This document shows, piece by piece, positions 8,597 to 18,076 of a DNA stretch of 64,000 nucleotides (positions are counted from its first letter, which is position 1; every line of letters begins with the position of its first letter). Where the stretch lies: assembly GCF_001884235.1 (NCBI RefSeq), contig NZ_MAOI01000048.1, positions 16,978-80,977 on the forward strand, read 5' to 3'. A program made the position numbers and the translations under genes. Source of the DNA: Bacillus paramycoides (GTDB taxonomy: Bacteria > Bacillota > Bacilli > Bacillales > Bacillaceae_G). The notes beneath the pieces are model-generated. The model ran no database searches. It was not told where the DNA came from and worked only from the letters and a program-made list of their open reading frames with translations.

Positions 8597-9539
8597 ATGC
8601 GTTTCTCCTCATCAATAAATAAAGGAAAATTCCGCTTCCGATTACTCCTACTGTAAGACCAATAGAAATCTCGTACGGATAAATTACGACCCGACCAAGT
8701 ATATCGCAAGCTAGTACGAAAACTGCTCCTAACAAGGCAGTGTGCGGTAAGCTATTCTTCAAGTTATCTCCGCGATAAATAGAAACAATATTCGGAATAA
8801 TAAGCCCTAAAAATGGAATCATTCCTACAGTTAAAACAACTAACGCGGAAATTAAAGAAACGATAACAAGTCCAATATTTAGTACTCGATTATAATTCAT
8901 CCCTAAATTCGCAGCAAAGTCTTCTCCCATTCCAGCAACGGTAAAGCGATTTGCATATAAAAAGGCGATGATTACAAGCGGGATACTTAAATATAAAATC
9001 TCATATCTCCCTTTCATAATCATTGAAAAGTCACCTTGTAGCCAGGAATTGATATTTTGAATTAAGTCATATTTATAAGCAAAGAATGTTGTAACGGAAC
9101 TAATAATGTTCCCAAACATAATCCCTACAAGTGGAATAAATATCGCATCCTTAAACTTAATTCTCTTTAAAATTTGCATAAATAAAAATGTACCAGCTAA
9201 TGCAAAGACAAATGCAACAAGCATTTTCTCAAGAGGACTCGCTGTCGTAAATAACATTAACGACACTAACACCCCAAGCTTCGCACTATCCATCGTACCC
9301 GCAGTTGTCGGAGATACAAATTTATTTTTGCTCAATTGCTGCATAATTAGGCCGCTTATACTTAAGCTCACACCAGCAACGATAATACTGATTAAACGTG
9401 GCAACCTACTAATGAATACAACTTGCATTTTATCTTGATCCCAATGCACAATATCCATGAGGCTTATATCTTTTACACCAATGAAAATAGAAGCAATCGA
9501 TAAAACAATAAGCATAATAAACAAATATCTTTTTTTCAT
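8586..9539 (-). CDS. yclN: Siderophore ABC transporter permease, first gene of operon
   Basis: FecCD-family permease of 317 residues. It has an N-terminal signal-anchor, the family motif SRLPRLISIIVAGVSLSISGLIMQ, the coupling-helix region MGEDFAANLGMNYNRV, and TVGMIPFLGLIIPNIV. No strong ribosome binding site is visible directly before the ATG at 9539 (upstream reads CACCATGAATAACT), so the exact start is less certain than for the other genes. The 430-bp upstream region holds two Fur-like boxes, fitting iron repression. Confidence 0.9.
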   Translation of the reverse strand: MKKRYLFIMLIVLSIASIFIGVKDISLMDIVHWDQDKMQVVFISRLPRLISIIVAGVSLSISGLIMQQLSKNKFVSPTTAGTMDSAKLGVLVSLMLFTTASPLEKMLVAFVFALAGTFLFMQILKRIKFKDAIFIPLVGIMFGNIISSVTTFFAYKYDLIQNINSWLQGDFSMIMKGRYEILYLSIPLVIIAFLYANRFTVAGMGEDFAANLGMNYNRVLNIGLVIVSLISALVVLTVGMIPFLGLIIPNIVSIYRGDNLKNSLPHTALLGAVFVLACDILGRVVIYPYEISIGLTVGVIGSGIFLYLLMRRNAYAA

Positions 9540-9689
9540 AGTTATTCATGGTGCAGATTATGTTCTGTCGCCATCATCTGATTTTAAACAGATTATAATC
9601 CTATCATTTTATCCCCCTCATCTATTTATAGAATGATAGAAATCATAACTCTTTTGGTAAAACCTTTTCTTGCCTTCTTATGATTAAAA

Positions 9690-9704
9690 TGAATTTCATT
9701 ATCA
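9690..9704. promoter_or_regulatory. Fur-box-like site upstream of yclNOPQ unit
   Basis: TGAATTTCATTATCA has one perfect half (ATTATCA) and a degenerate other half of the Fur 7-1-7 repeat. It lies ~150 bp before the first permease gene. The whole gap 9540-9971 shows no gene. Confidence 0.4.
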
Positions 9705-9780
9705 ATTAAGAACATAATTTATATGTATTAATCAACTTTCCCATATATTATTTTGGCAATATTTTGGTAACCTCCTTTAA

Positions 9781-9795
9781 TGATAATGAAATTCA
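9781..9795. promoter_or_regulatory. Second Fur-box-like site
   Basis: TGATAATGAAATTCA has a perfect TGATAAT half and a weak second half. It is nearly the mirror image of the site at 9690, so the two may act as a pair, or one may serve a promoter facing topB. Confidence 0.4.
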
Positions 9796-9971
9796 TTTAC
9801 AATGTCAACGGATACACTCAAAAATCTGACATTTATATCAAACTTTTATTCATATACGTAAATCCTCCCTCATTCATTTAATCGGAAATATTTCAAACCT
9901 GTAGCATAACTGAATCCAGCAAAGATGTATGCTATATTTAACGTATGGAAATTTGAAAGGATGTTTTTAAA

Positions 9972-12161
9972 ATGGCAAAAAGTATTGTAATTGCTGAAAA
10001 GCCTTCTGTTGCACGTGATATCGCACGTGTACTGAAATGTGATAAAAAAGGAAACGGCTACCTTGAAGGTAGTAAATATATTGTTACTTGGGCTTTAGGC
10101 CACCTCGTTACATTAGCAGATCCAGAAAGCTATGATGTAAAATATAAAAAGTGGAATTTAGAAGATTTACCAATGTTACCTGAGCGTTTAAAACTAACGG
10201 TAATTAAACAAACAGGAAAACAATTTAACGCTGTGAAAAGCCAGCTACTTCGAAAAGATGTAAGTGAAATCATTATAGCTACAGACGCTGGCCGTGAAGG
10301 TGAATTAGTAGCGCGCTGGATTATCGATAAAGTTAAAATGAACAAACCGATTAAGCGTTTATGGATTTCATCGGTTACTGATAAAGCAATTAAAGATGGC
10401 TTCGCAAATTTAAAGCCTGGCAAAGCATATGACAATTTATACGCTTCAGCTGTCGCACGTTCAGAAGCTGACTGGTATATCGGTCTTAATGCGACTCGAG
10501 CATTAACTACCCGCTTTAATGCCCAACTAAATTGTGGTCGTGTTCAAACACCTACTGTAGCCATTATTGCAGGCCGTGAAGACGAAATAAAGAATTTTAA
10601 AGCTCAAACTTACTACGGTATCGAAGCTCAAACAGCGGAGAGATTAAAGCTAACTTGGCAGGATATAAAAGGAAATAGTCGCAGCTTTAATAAAGAAAAA
10701 ATTGATGCACTTGTGAATAAAATCAGTAAGCAACATGCTACTGTTGTAGATATTGATAAGAAACAAAAGAAGTCGTTCGCTCCTGGTCTTTACGATTTAA
10801 CTGAACTACAACGTGATGCGAATAAAATCTTTGGTTACTCTGCAAAAGAAACATTAAACATTATGCAAAAACTATATGAGCAACATAAAGTTTTAACGTA
10901 TCCTCGTACAGATTCACGCTACATTTCATCTGATATCGTCGGAACGCTTCCAGAGCGTCTGAAGGCATGTGGCGTCGGAGAATACCGTCCTTTAGCGCAT
11001 AAAGTATTGCAAAAACCTGTAAAATCTAATAAATCATTTGTTGATGATAGTAAAGTAAGCGATCATCATGCAATCATCCCAACAGAGAGCTATGTAAATT
11101 TCTCAGCTTTCACAGATAAAGAACGTAAAATTTATGATTTAGTTGTGAAACGTTTCTTAGCAGTTTTATTCCCAGCCTTTGAATATGAACAACTAACATT
11201 ACGTACAAAAATTGGTGGCGAAACGTTCATCGCACGCGGAAAAACAATTTTGCATGCTGGTTGGAAAGAAGTATATGAAAATCGATTTGAAGATGATGAT
11301 GCAGTAGACGATTTGAAAGAACAAATCTTACCTCGCATTGAAAAAGGCGATACATTAAACATAAAACTAATTGTCCAAACATCAGGTCAAACGAAAGCAC
11401 CTGCACGTTTTAATGAAGCAACGTTACTTTCAGCGATGGAAAACCCAACAAAATACATGGATACGCAAAACAAACAACTTGCTGATACATTAAAATCAAC
11501 TGGTGGATTAGGTACTGTGGCTACACGTGCGGATATCATCGATAAACTCTTCAATTCATTCTTAATTGAAAAACGTGGTAAAGATATTCACATTACATCA
11601 AAAGGGCGTCAGTTACTTGATTTAGTGCCAGAAGAACTAAAATCTCCTACACTAACTGGTGAATGGGAGCAAAAACTTGAAGCAATCGCAAAAGGTAAAT
11701 TAAGAAAAGAAGTATTTATTTCAGAAATGAAAAACTATACGAAAGAAATTGTTGCTGAAATTAAATCGAGCGATAAAAAATATAAACACGACAATATCTC
11801 AACGAAGTCTTGTCCAGACTGCGGTAAACCAATGTTAGAAGTAAACGGTAAAAAAGGTAAAATGCTTGTATGCCAAGATCGCGAGTGTGGTCATCGTAAA
11901 AGTGTATCCCGCACTACAAACGCACGCTGCCCTCAGTGTAAAAAGAAACTAGAACTACGTGGTGAAGGATCCGGCCAAATTTTCGCATGTAAATGTGGCT
12001 ATCGCGAAAAACTTTCTACGTTCCAAGAGAGACGTAAGAAAGAATCAGGCAACAAGGCTGATAAACGTGACGTCCAAAAATATATGAAACAACAGCAGAA
12101 AGAAGAAGAACCATTAAACAATCCATTCGCAGAAGCATTAAAGAAATTAAAATTTGATTAA
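9972..12161 (+). CDS. topB: DNA topoisomerase III
   Basis: Type IA topoisomerase that decatenates and relaxes single-stranded DNA crossings. The TOPRIM domain opens with IVIAEKPSVARDIA and carries TDAGREGELVARW. The active-site tyrosine is in LTYPRTDSRYIS (about residue 310). The C-terminus has a CPDCGKPM zinc-ribbon-like segment and further CXXC pairs (CPQCKK, CKCG) before a basic, Glu-rich tail. The length of 729 residues equals the usual B. cereus group TopB. GAAAGGATG lies 10 nt before the ATG. It is monocistronic with its own terminator. Confidence 0.97.
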   Translation: MAKSIVIAEKPSVARDIARVLKCDKKGNGYLEGSKYIVTWALGHLVTLADPESYDVKYKKWNLEDLPMLPERLKLTVIKQTGKQFNAVKSQLLRKDVSEIIIATDAGREGELVARWIIDKVKMNKPIKRLWISSVTDKAIKDGFANLKPGKAYDNLYASAVARSEADWYIGLNATRALTTRFNAQLNCGRVQTPTVAIIAGREDEIKNFKAQTYYGIEAQTAERLKLTWQDIKGNSRSFNKEKIDALVNKISKQHATVVDIDKKQKKSFAPGLYDLTELQRDANKIFGYSAKETLNIMQKLYEQHKVLTYPRTDSRYISSDIVGTLPERLKACGVGEYRPLAHKVLQKPVKSNKSFVDDSKVSDHHAIIPTESYVNFSAFTDKERKIYDLVVKRFLAVLFPAFEYEQLTLRTKIGGETFIARGKTILHAGWKEVYENRFEDDDAVDDLKEQILPRIEKGDTLNIKLIVQTSGQTKAPARFNEATLLSAMENPTKYMDTQNKQLADTLKSTGGLGTVATRADIIDKLFNSFLIEKRGKDIHITSKGRQLLDLVPEELKSPTLTGEWEQKLEAIAKGKLRKEVFISEMKNYTKEIVAEIKSSDKKYKHDNISTKSCPDCGKPMLEVNGKKGKMLVCQDRECGHRKSVSRTTNARCPQCKKKLELRGEGSGQIFACKCGYREKLSTFQERRKKESGNKADKRDVQKYMKQQQKEEEPLNNPFAEALKKLKFD

Positions 12162-12178
12162 ACCTATTTTTAAATATA

Positions 12179-12216
12179 AAAAGGTTCCTACCACTCTCGG
12201 TAGGAACCTTTTATTT
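12179..12216. terminator. Bidirectional terminator between topB and yhgE-like gene
   Basis: AAAAGGTTCCTACC and GGTAGGAACCTTTT form a 14-bp stem with a 6-nt loop between two convergent genes. Confidence 0.88.
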
Positions 12217-15132
12217 TTAATGAATAATTTTACTTCCTTTTGCGTTCTCAACAAACTTTTCACTTGATTTGTTAATTGGTGTTTTTAGCAATATCGCAGC
12301 AACAACGATGACTACTACGAAAGCACTTAACACGAGTAAATCTCTAATTACTATATCCCAAAGCATTCCACCTACTGTTTCACGAATTGCACTAATTGCG
12401 TATGTGAATGGTAAGAACGGATAAATTGCTTGGAAGAAGGGTGGTGTCATTTGAATTGGGAATGTTCCGCCCGATCCTGCTACTTGCAGTACAAGTAAAA
12501 TGATTGCCATCGATTTCCCAACGTTTCCGAAAATAGAAACGAGTGAGTATACGATACAAACAAAGACTCCACCAATAAATAAACTAAATAACACAAACCA
12601 GAATTTATCGACTACGTACGTACCGAGTAAGAATATATCCCCCATCGATACGATAAATGCTTGTGAAAGCCCTATTGTTAAGAATGTTAATAGGCGTCCG
12701 AAGTATATTTCATGGCTCTTATAATTCGCGCCCTCTTCATGTACTTCTACTGTTAATAACGAAACCATTAATAGTGCACCAACCCATAGTGCAAGCACTG
12801 TATAGAATGGTGACATCGCTGAACCGTAGTTCGGCATCGCAAATAATTTATTCTCTTTTAAATTTACTGGATTTGCGAAGTAATCACTTTGCTTTTCAAC
12901 ATCATTTTTCAATAAACGTATGATGTCTTTTATATCCTCTTCTGATTCAAAATCACGAATTTTATTTGCTAAGTCTTTAATCTTTTTCTCAGTCTCCGGC
13001 ATTTCAGCTTTAATATCTGCTAATTTCTTTCTACCGTCCACTAAGCCTTTTGATGAATCTTCTAATATTTTTTTAACATCTGGAAGCTTTTTGTTTGCTT
13101 CGCTTAAAATTTGAGATGTATTTTTAGACATCTCTTTTGTGCGAGCAATTGCTTCATTAAAGTTTGGAACGATTTCTGAATCGTATTTAGCTAAGATGTC
13201 ACCTATTTGGCCCGAAACATTTTTAGATACTTCATTAATGCTCTCAATAACATCTGCCGCTGGTTTTTGACCTTTATTAATAGAGTCAATTCCTTTATCA
13301 GTTAAATCGATTCCTTTTTGAAAACCATCTTTTACTTTATTCAATTTAGAAATCATGTTATTCATGTTCTTATCACTATTTACATCTGCTAAAACTTTAT
13401 TCGCATTTTCCATAACGGGAATCATATCGTTAACTAAATTTAGCCCCGCTTTAAACTGGCGATTTAATTCATTTAAAGCTACTTTTGTAGAATCTAGTCC
13501 GTTGACACCTTTATTACTTAAGTCTTCTCTGGCTTTTTCAAGCTCTGTTTTTAATCTGCCGTAATTATTTACAGCCTGATCATAGCCTTCTCTACCATTG
13601 TCTAATATCTCGTTAACTTTTTTTATTTCTTGATTTAAATTCTGTTGCGCATTTCCAGCTTTATCTTTTAATTGTTCAGCCGTACTTACTGCTTTTTCAA
13701 AATCTGCTACAAACGTTGCATTATAATCTGCCTCCGCTTGGTTTACTAAACTATTTATCGCATCTAACTTTTTATTAGTAGCATCTCTTACATCTTGTTT
13801 CACTTCTTGCCCTGTACCTATAATATTAGCGATATCTTTAACGCCGCCATTTGCATTTTCTATAGCTGATTTAAGATTCGTTAATTTATCTATTCGTTTT
13901 TGGAAGAAGTCTTTTCCAGAATCAGTTGGTGCAGATTCTTTAAATTTAGTAAAGACATCAATTAAATATGAAACACTATCCGCACGACCTTGAAGATTCT
14001 CAGAAACCTTGTTAAGATCTTGTTTCGCTTTTTCTGGGTCAAAATTACCATTTTGTAACCCGTTTATAACTCCTTGTGCATAAGTTGTTCCAACACGTAT
14101 TGAGCCGAATACATTATTTACAGTTTGATCAATATTTTTAGCAATATCTTTATACAATTGACCATTCACCTGCGGTAGTTCTGGTATCTGTGGAATAGTT
14201 ATATTAGGTAACACTGGGAATTTAGATGGATCTGGAAGTGCTAGATTGAAATCAACAGATGGATTTTTTAAGAAATCCGTAATTGCCGCCGCACCATTCA
14301 AACCTGTTTGCATTGCAATTAAATTATTCTTAATAGTTCCCGGAGCACGATTCAATGTTTCATCATTTCTCGCAAAGAATGCATCTAAACTCTTAAGTGT
14401 ATCTTGCCCATCATTAATAACACTTTCTACAACTGGTAACTCTTTCTGAGCTACTTTCACAACATCTTCCGCGCGAGTTGCATCATCTAACGCCTTATCC
14501 ATGAGTGTATTCATTTCTGGGAACTGCGCTTCTAACTTAAATACAAGATCCTTGACCTTCTCAATACTCGGTAAGTTAGTTTCTAAATCGATTCCAAGGT
14601 CATTGAAGATTTCAAAAATCTCACCGTTTGCTGTTTTAACAAAGTTTTTACTAATTTCTTCAGTAAGACCTGATGCACCTTTAGCTGTAATCTTCGGTGC
14701 AATGGCATTCACCTTTTCATTTACGTAATACTTAATTTCCGGTTTCTCTGGATTTTCATTCAAGACTGTTGCAATCTTTTCAGAAAAATCTTTTGGAATA
14801 GTAATACTTGCGGAATAATCTCCACGCTCTACTCCATAAATTGCTTGCTTTTCATCGACAAACTTCCAACCAAAATTTTTGTCCTTCTTAAGTGAATCTA
14901 CAATTTCTTTCCCGATGTTAATATCTTTCCCTCTTAAATTTGACCCAACATCTTGGTTAGAAACTGCAATCTGGATTCCTTTCGTATTTCCGTAAGGATC
15001 CCAAGAGGCTTTAATGTTAAACCATGCATATAACGATGGTAGAACCATCAAACCTAATACAATAACAATTGCAGCCCAATGTTTGGCTACATTCCGTAAA
15101 TCTGTCTTATAAATACGCCAAATCTGTTTCAT
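12217..15132 (-). CDS. YhgE/Pip family large membrane protein
   Basis: A 971-residue protein with one membrane helix at the N-terminus (AIVIVLGLMVLPSLYAWFN), an ~700-residue extracellular region rich in predicted coiled coil (many NKLDAIN/ADVIESINEVSK-type heptads), and five or six C-terminal helices of ABC-2 permease type (from MSPFYTVLALWVGAL). This layout defines the YhgE/phage infection protein (Pip) family, linked in lactococci to phage adsorption and in other Firmicutes to type VII secretion (EsaA-like). I start at the ATG at 15132, 7 nt after AGGTGAT; the GTG at 15144 lies within the ribosome binding site. It stands alone; a near-perfect palindrome lies upstream. Confidence 0.88.
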   Translation of the reverse strand: MKQIWRIYKTDLRNVAKHWAAIVIVLGLMVLPSLYAWFNIKASWDPYGNTKGIQIAVSNQDVGSNLRGKDINIGKEIVDSLKKDKNFGWKFVDEKQAIYGVERGDYSASITIPKDFSEKIATVLNENPEKPEIKYYVNEKVNAIAPKITAKGASGLTEEISKNFVKTANGEIFEIFNDLGIDLETNLPSIEKVKDLVFKLEAQFPEMNTLMDKALDDATRAEDVVKVAQKELPVVESVINDGQDTLKSLDAFFARNDETLNRAPGTIKNNLIAMQTGLNGAAAITDFLKNPSVDFNLALPDPSKFPVLPNITIPQIPELPQVNGQLYKDIAKNIDQTVNNVFGSIRVGTTYAQGVINGLQNGNFDPEKAKQDLNKVSENLQGRADSVSYLIDVFTKFKESAPTDSGKDFFQKRIDKLTNLKSAIENANGGVKDIANIIGTGQEVKQDVRDATNKKLDAINSLVNQAEADYNATFVADFEKAVSTAEQLKDKAGNAQQNLNQEIKKVNEILDNGREGYDQAVNNYGRLKTELEKAREDLSNKGVNGLDSTKVALNELNRQFKAGLNLVNDMIPVMENANKVLADVNSDKNMNNMISKLNKVKDGFQKGIDLTDKGIDSINKGQKPAADVIESINEVSKNVSGQIGDILAKYDSEIVPNFNEAIARTKEMSKNTSQILSEANKKLPDVKKILEDSSKGLVDGRKKLADIKAEMPETEKKIKDLANKIRDFESEEDIKDIIRLLKNDVEKQSDYFANPVNLKENKLFAMPNYGSAMSPFYTVLALWVGALLMVSLLTVEVHEEGANYKSHEIYFGRLLTFLTIGLSQAFIVSMGDIFLLGTYVVDKFWFVLFSLFIGGVFVCIVYSLVSIFGNVGKSMAIILLVLQVAGSGGTFPIQMTPPFFQAIYPFLPFTYAISAIRETVGGMLWDIVIRDLLVLSAFVVVIVVAAILLKTPINKSSEKFVENAKGSKIIH

Positions 15133-15259
15133 ATAAGCTATCACCTAATTATATATTTTTCCTTCTTTAGAAAATGATACATACATTTTGCAATTATATC
15201 ACTTTCTACATCGTGGATTAAACGAAAATGCACTATTTTTTCCCATAAAATATTTCACC

Positions 15260-15281
15260 TACTTCATTATATAACGAAGTA
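15260..15281. promoter_or_regulatory. 22-bp palindrome, candidate operator
   Basis: TACTTC-A-TTATATAA-C-GAAGTA is palindromic except for one base pair. It lies ~130 bp before the YhgE-like gene, where a TetR-type operator would be expected. No regulator gene is adjacent. The rest of the gap 15133-15394 holds no gene. Confidence 0.45.
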
Positions 15282-15394
15282 AAAAAAGTATGCATACAAA
15301 ATGACCAAATTAGTTTTACATTCAATAATAACAAATATATAGGAAATGTCATAAAAAGTACAATTATTTTCTCTTGGAAATACTTGTATTCATC

Positions 15395-15435
15395 AAAAAA
15401 ATCCTCACAGCTTTTTATTATCTGTGAGGATTTCT
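15395..15435 (-). terminator. Terminator after EEP-family gene
   Basis: AAATCCTCACAG and CTGTGAGGATTT form a 12-bp stem with a T-rich tail on the minus strand. Confidence 0.8.
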
Positions 15436-15439
15436 TCTA

Positions 15440-16231
15440 TTATATATCTAATTGTACCTCTACACCGAAATGATCTGAAATTACATTTCGATTTGCACCA
15501 TTAAAAATAACTTTTGAAGAACTAACCGTTTTACTTTGGTTACATAATATTAAATCGATTCGTAAGTTTTGTTTATTTTCATCCCAACCAGCAATCTCAC
15601 CTTGGACAGTTGTTCCTTCATCCTTCTCCATTGCTAGTTCATATGTGTCATATAAACCTTTTTTCATAATATACTCATAACCCTCTCCTTGCAAACGAGC
15701 ATTGTTATTAAAATCCCCCATTAAGAAGGAGAGTTCATTGCTATCTACACGCTCTATTAAACGATCGACCTGGCCTTTGAATGATTCTTCTTCATCATTC
15801 CACCAACCGAGATGACAAGAGTAAAACGTTATCTTCTTACCATCATAAGTAATTGTTGCACTTACAATTTTGCGTGTTTTCCAATACGCTGTATCCTTAT
15901 TTTCTGAAATAAAGAACGTATCTTCTTTTACAACGTTATGCTTTGTTATAATTGCTAATCCTTCCTCGTACACATCATATCCAATATGAGAGAAGTCCCA
16001 AATAATATTGTACTCTTTTACATGTAAGGCTCTTAACTCTTCTAGTAGTAATAGTCCAAAATTATCTTTTTTCTTGTTACCGCATACATTTTCAGCTTGT
16101 ATAGATTGACTTACTTCTTGCAATGCGATTACATCATAATCTTCTTCTTGAATTACCTTGGCAAGATACTTTATTTTTTCAATTTGATTCTCTTCTTGCC
16201 AAGAGTGACAATTTAAAGTTAGCAATTTCAT
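15440..16231 (-). CDS. Endonuclease/exonuclease/phosphatase family protein
   Basis: A 263-residue protein of the EEP (DNase I/sphingomyelinase-like) fold. Metal and catalytic motifs are in order: LTLNCHSW, VIALQEVSQ (Glu), YSCHLGWW (His), LMGDFNN (Asp/Asn) and ISDHFGVEV (Asp-His). There is no signal peptide, so it acts in the cytoplasm; substrate unknown (nucleic acid, phospho-sugar or phosphoinositide-like esters are possible). It starts 4 bp after the PTS stop codon, with AGGTGCG as ribosome binding site, so it is in the PTS transcription unit. The in-frame GTG at 16243 overlaps that site and is less likely. Confidence 0.85.
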   Translation of the reverse strand: MKLLTLNCHSWQEENQIEKIKYLAKVIQEEDYDVIALQEVSQSIQAENVCGNKKKDNFGLLLLEELRALHVKEYNIIWDFSHIGYDVYEEGLAIITKHNVVKEDTFFISENKDTAYWKTRKIVSATITYDGKKITFYSCHLGWWNDEEESFKGQVDRLIERVDSNELSFLMGDFNNNARLQGEGYEYIMKKGLYDTYELAMEKDEGTTVQGEIAGWDENKQNLRIDLILCNQSKTVSSSKVIFNGANRNVISDHFGVEVQLDI

Positions 16232-16235
16232 ATTA

Positions 16236-17873
16236 TTACGCACCTAACATATCTTGAATGTCTGACTTTAATACGTCAGCTTTCGGGCCATATACTGCTT
16301 GTACACCTTTATCTTTTACAATAAGTCCTAAAGCACCATTTTGTTTCCACTGTGCTTCTGGTGCAACAACGTCTAAATTTTTTACTGTTACACGTAAACG
16401 TGTCATACAAGCATCTACGTCAGAAATATTATCTTTTCCGCCCAATAAATCAATAACTTTTGTTGCTAATGAACCATCTTGTACATTTCCTGTTCCTTCT
16501 GATGACTCATCTTCATTATCAATATAGTTACCTGCACGCCCTGGTGTTGGTAAATTGAATTTTTTAATTAAGAAGTTGAATAATGTAAAGTTAAGGCCGA
16601 AGAACACTAATGAAACAATGACAAAGTTGATTAAATCTCTCGTTAAACCTGCATTGACCATCATTGGTGTACGTGTAATTAACTCAATAAATCCAAATGC
16701 ATGAACACGTAAATTAATTAAATCTGCTAATGCGAATGCAAGTCCTGTTGTAATTGCATACACAACATATAATACTGGCGCAATAAACATGAACATGAAT
16801 TCAATTGGTTCTGTAACACCTGTTAAGAATACTGCTAATGCTGCTGATAAGAACATCGGTTTATACTTTGCACGCTTATCTTTATCAACGTTACGGAACA
16901 TTGCAAACGCAATACCCATTAATGCTGCTGTTGAACCGATAACTTGCCCAGCTTTGAAACGAGCTGGTACAACATTATTTAATAAATCATTATACGCTTT
17001 CGTGTCTCCATTTGCTAACAAGTTATTTAAATCTGTAATCCATGCAAGCCATAATGGATCCTGTCCTGCTACAACTTGTCCAACTTTTGAACCAGTTAAC
17101 ATCGTATATGTTCCGCCTAGCTCTGTGTAGTTCATCGGAATTGTTAACATATGATGTAATCCAAACGGTAATAATAAACGTTCTAATGTTCCATATACAA
17201 ATGGTGCAACAACTGGTGCACTATCTTTAGATGCTGCAATCCAGCGACCAAATTCATTTAATCCACTTTGGATAAATGGCCATAAAAGTGATAATACAAT
17301 CGCAGTAACTGTAGACCAAACAATTACAACGAATGGTACGAAGCGTTTTCCATTAAAGAATGCTAATGCCTGTGGTAGTTTATTATAGTTATAGTATTTG
17401 TTGTATAAAGTAGCTCCTAAGAAGCCAGTAATAATCCCTACGAAAACTCCCATGTTTAATGCTGGTGCACCAAGTACAGAAGTGAAATAATCTTTTACAA
17501 GTAAATCTCCTGCTAATACCGAAGAAACTGTCGCTTTTGAATCCGTTAACATTTGAGGGTTTACACCAAATATAGCTCCTGTAATTCGGTTTGTTAAGAC
17601 GAATGCTAATAGCGCTGCAAACGCACCACCTGCGCGATCCTTCGCCCAAGATCCCCCAATTGCTACTGCGAATAAAATGTGTAGATTTGTAATAATTGCC
17701 CAACCGATGTCTTCCATTACTCGAGCAATTGTATGAACTGCGTTAATATCCCCAGCAGACATCCCAATTAACTTACCGATGGAAATCATTAAGCCAGCTG
17801 CTGGCATTACAGCTACAACAACTAATAACGCTTTCCCGAACTTTTGCCAAAAATCAAAAGACGTAATTTTCAT
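16236..17873 (-). CDS. PTS transporter subunit IIBC, glucose/maltose family
   Basis: Sugar phosphotransferase permease of 545 residues. The IIC domain (residues ~1-440) has about ten membrane segments and the motif TLERLLLPFGLHHMLTIP; ITEP-like TGVTEPIEFMFMF is the sugar-site loop. A linker (GNYIDNEDESSEGT) leads to a IIB domain with the phosphorylated Cys in DVDACMTRLRV. No IIA domain is present, so a separate IIA (for example of glucose PTS) must supply phosphate. The frame is open further upstream, but AGGGGAGGAAGAACAG fixes the start at 17873. Its place between an alpha-glucosidase and an EEP protein suggests an alpha-glucoside such as maltose; this is inference. Confidence 0.92.
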   Translation of the reverse strand: MKITSFDFWQKFGKALLVVVAVMPAAGLMISIGKLIGMSAGDINAVHTIARVMEDIGWAIITNLHILFAVAIGGSWAKDRAGGAFAALLAFVLTNRITGAIFGVNPQMLTDSKATVSSVLAGDLLVKDYFTSVLGAPALNMGVFVGIITGFLGATLYNKYYNYNKLPQALAFFNGKRFVPFVVIVWSTVTAIVLSLLWPFIQSGLNEFGRWIAASKDSAPVVAPFVYGTLERLLLPFGLHHMLTIPMNYTELGGTYTMLTGSKVGQVVAGQDPLWLAWITDLNNLLANGDTKAYNDLLNNVVPARFKAGQVIGSTAALMGIAFAMFRNVDKDKRAKYKPMFLSAALAVFLTGVTEPIEFMFMFIAPVLYVVYAITTGLAFALADLINLRVHAFGFIELITRTPMMVNAGLTRDLINFVIVSLVFFGLNFTLFNFLIKKFNLPTPGRAGNYIDNEDESSEGTGNVQDGSLATKVIDLLGGKDNISDVDACMTRLRVTVKNLDVVAPEAQWKQNGALGLIVKDKGVQAVYGPKADVLKSDIQDMLGA

Positions 17874-17936
17874 CTGTTCTTCCTCCCCTTTATTTATAAC
17901 AACATAATGATTTGAATTATAATTTCTATTTCTCTT

Positions 17937-18017
17937 ATGAAAACGATTCCTTACATCCCTTCTTTTTTTGTTACGCAACCGTTTTCATAAATCTATTTTA
18001 ATAAAAGCGTTTTCACA
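17937..18017. promoter_or_regulatory. Cluster of cre-like sites upstream of PTS gene
   Basis: Three CcpA-type motifs lie on the minus strand: TGAAAACGATTCCT (17937-17950), ATGAAAACGGTTGCGT (17973-17988) and GTGAAAACGCTTTTAT (18001-18016). Each fits the cre consensus WTGNAANCGNWNNCW with one or two mismatches. LacI-type MalR operators look similar, so the bound regulator is uncertain. Confidence 0.6.
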
Positions 18018-18043
18018 TTGCAATAGAAATTTATTTTTTTTAA

Positions 18044-18075
18044 TAAAAAAAGATGCTCAAAGAGCATCCTTTTTT
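18044..18075 (-). terminator. Terminator after alpha-glucosidase gene
   Basis: GATGCTC and GAGCATC form a short stem followed by a run of T on the minus strand, directly after the stop codon. Confidence 0.8.
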
Positions 18076-18076
18076 A

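Noticed and set aside
12500-14728. Several plus-strand ORFs of 64-88 codons within the YhgE-like gene
   Set aside because: All are antisense shadows of a long, well-supported coding frame.
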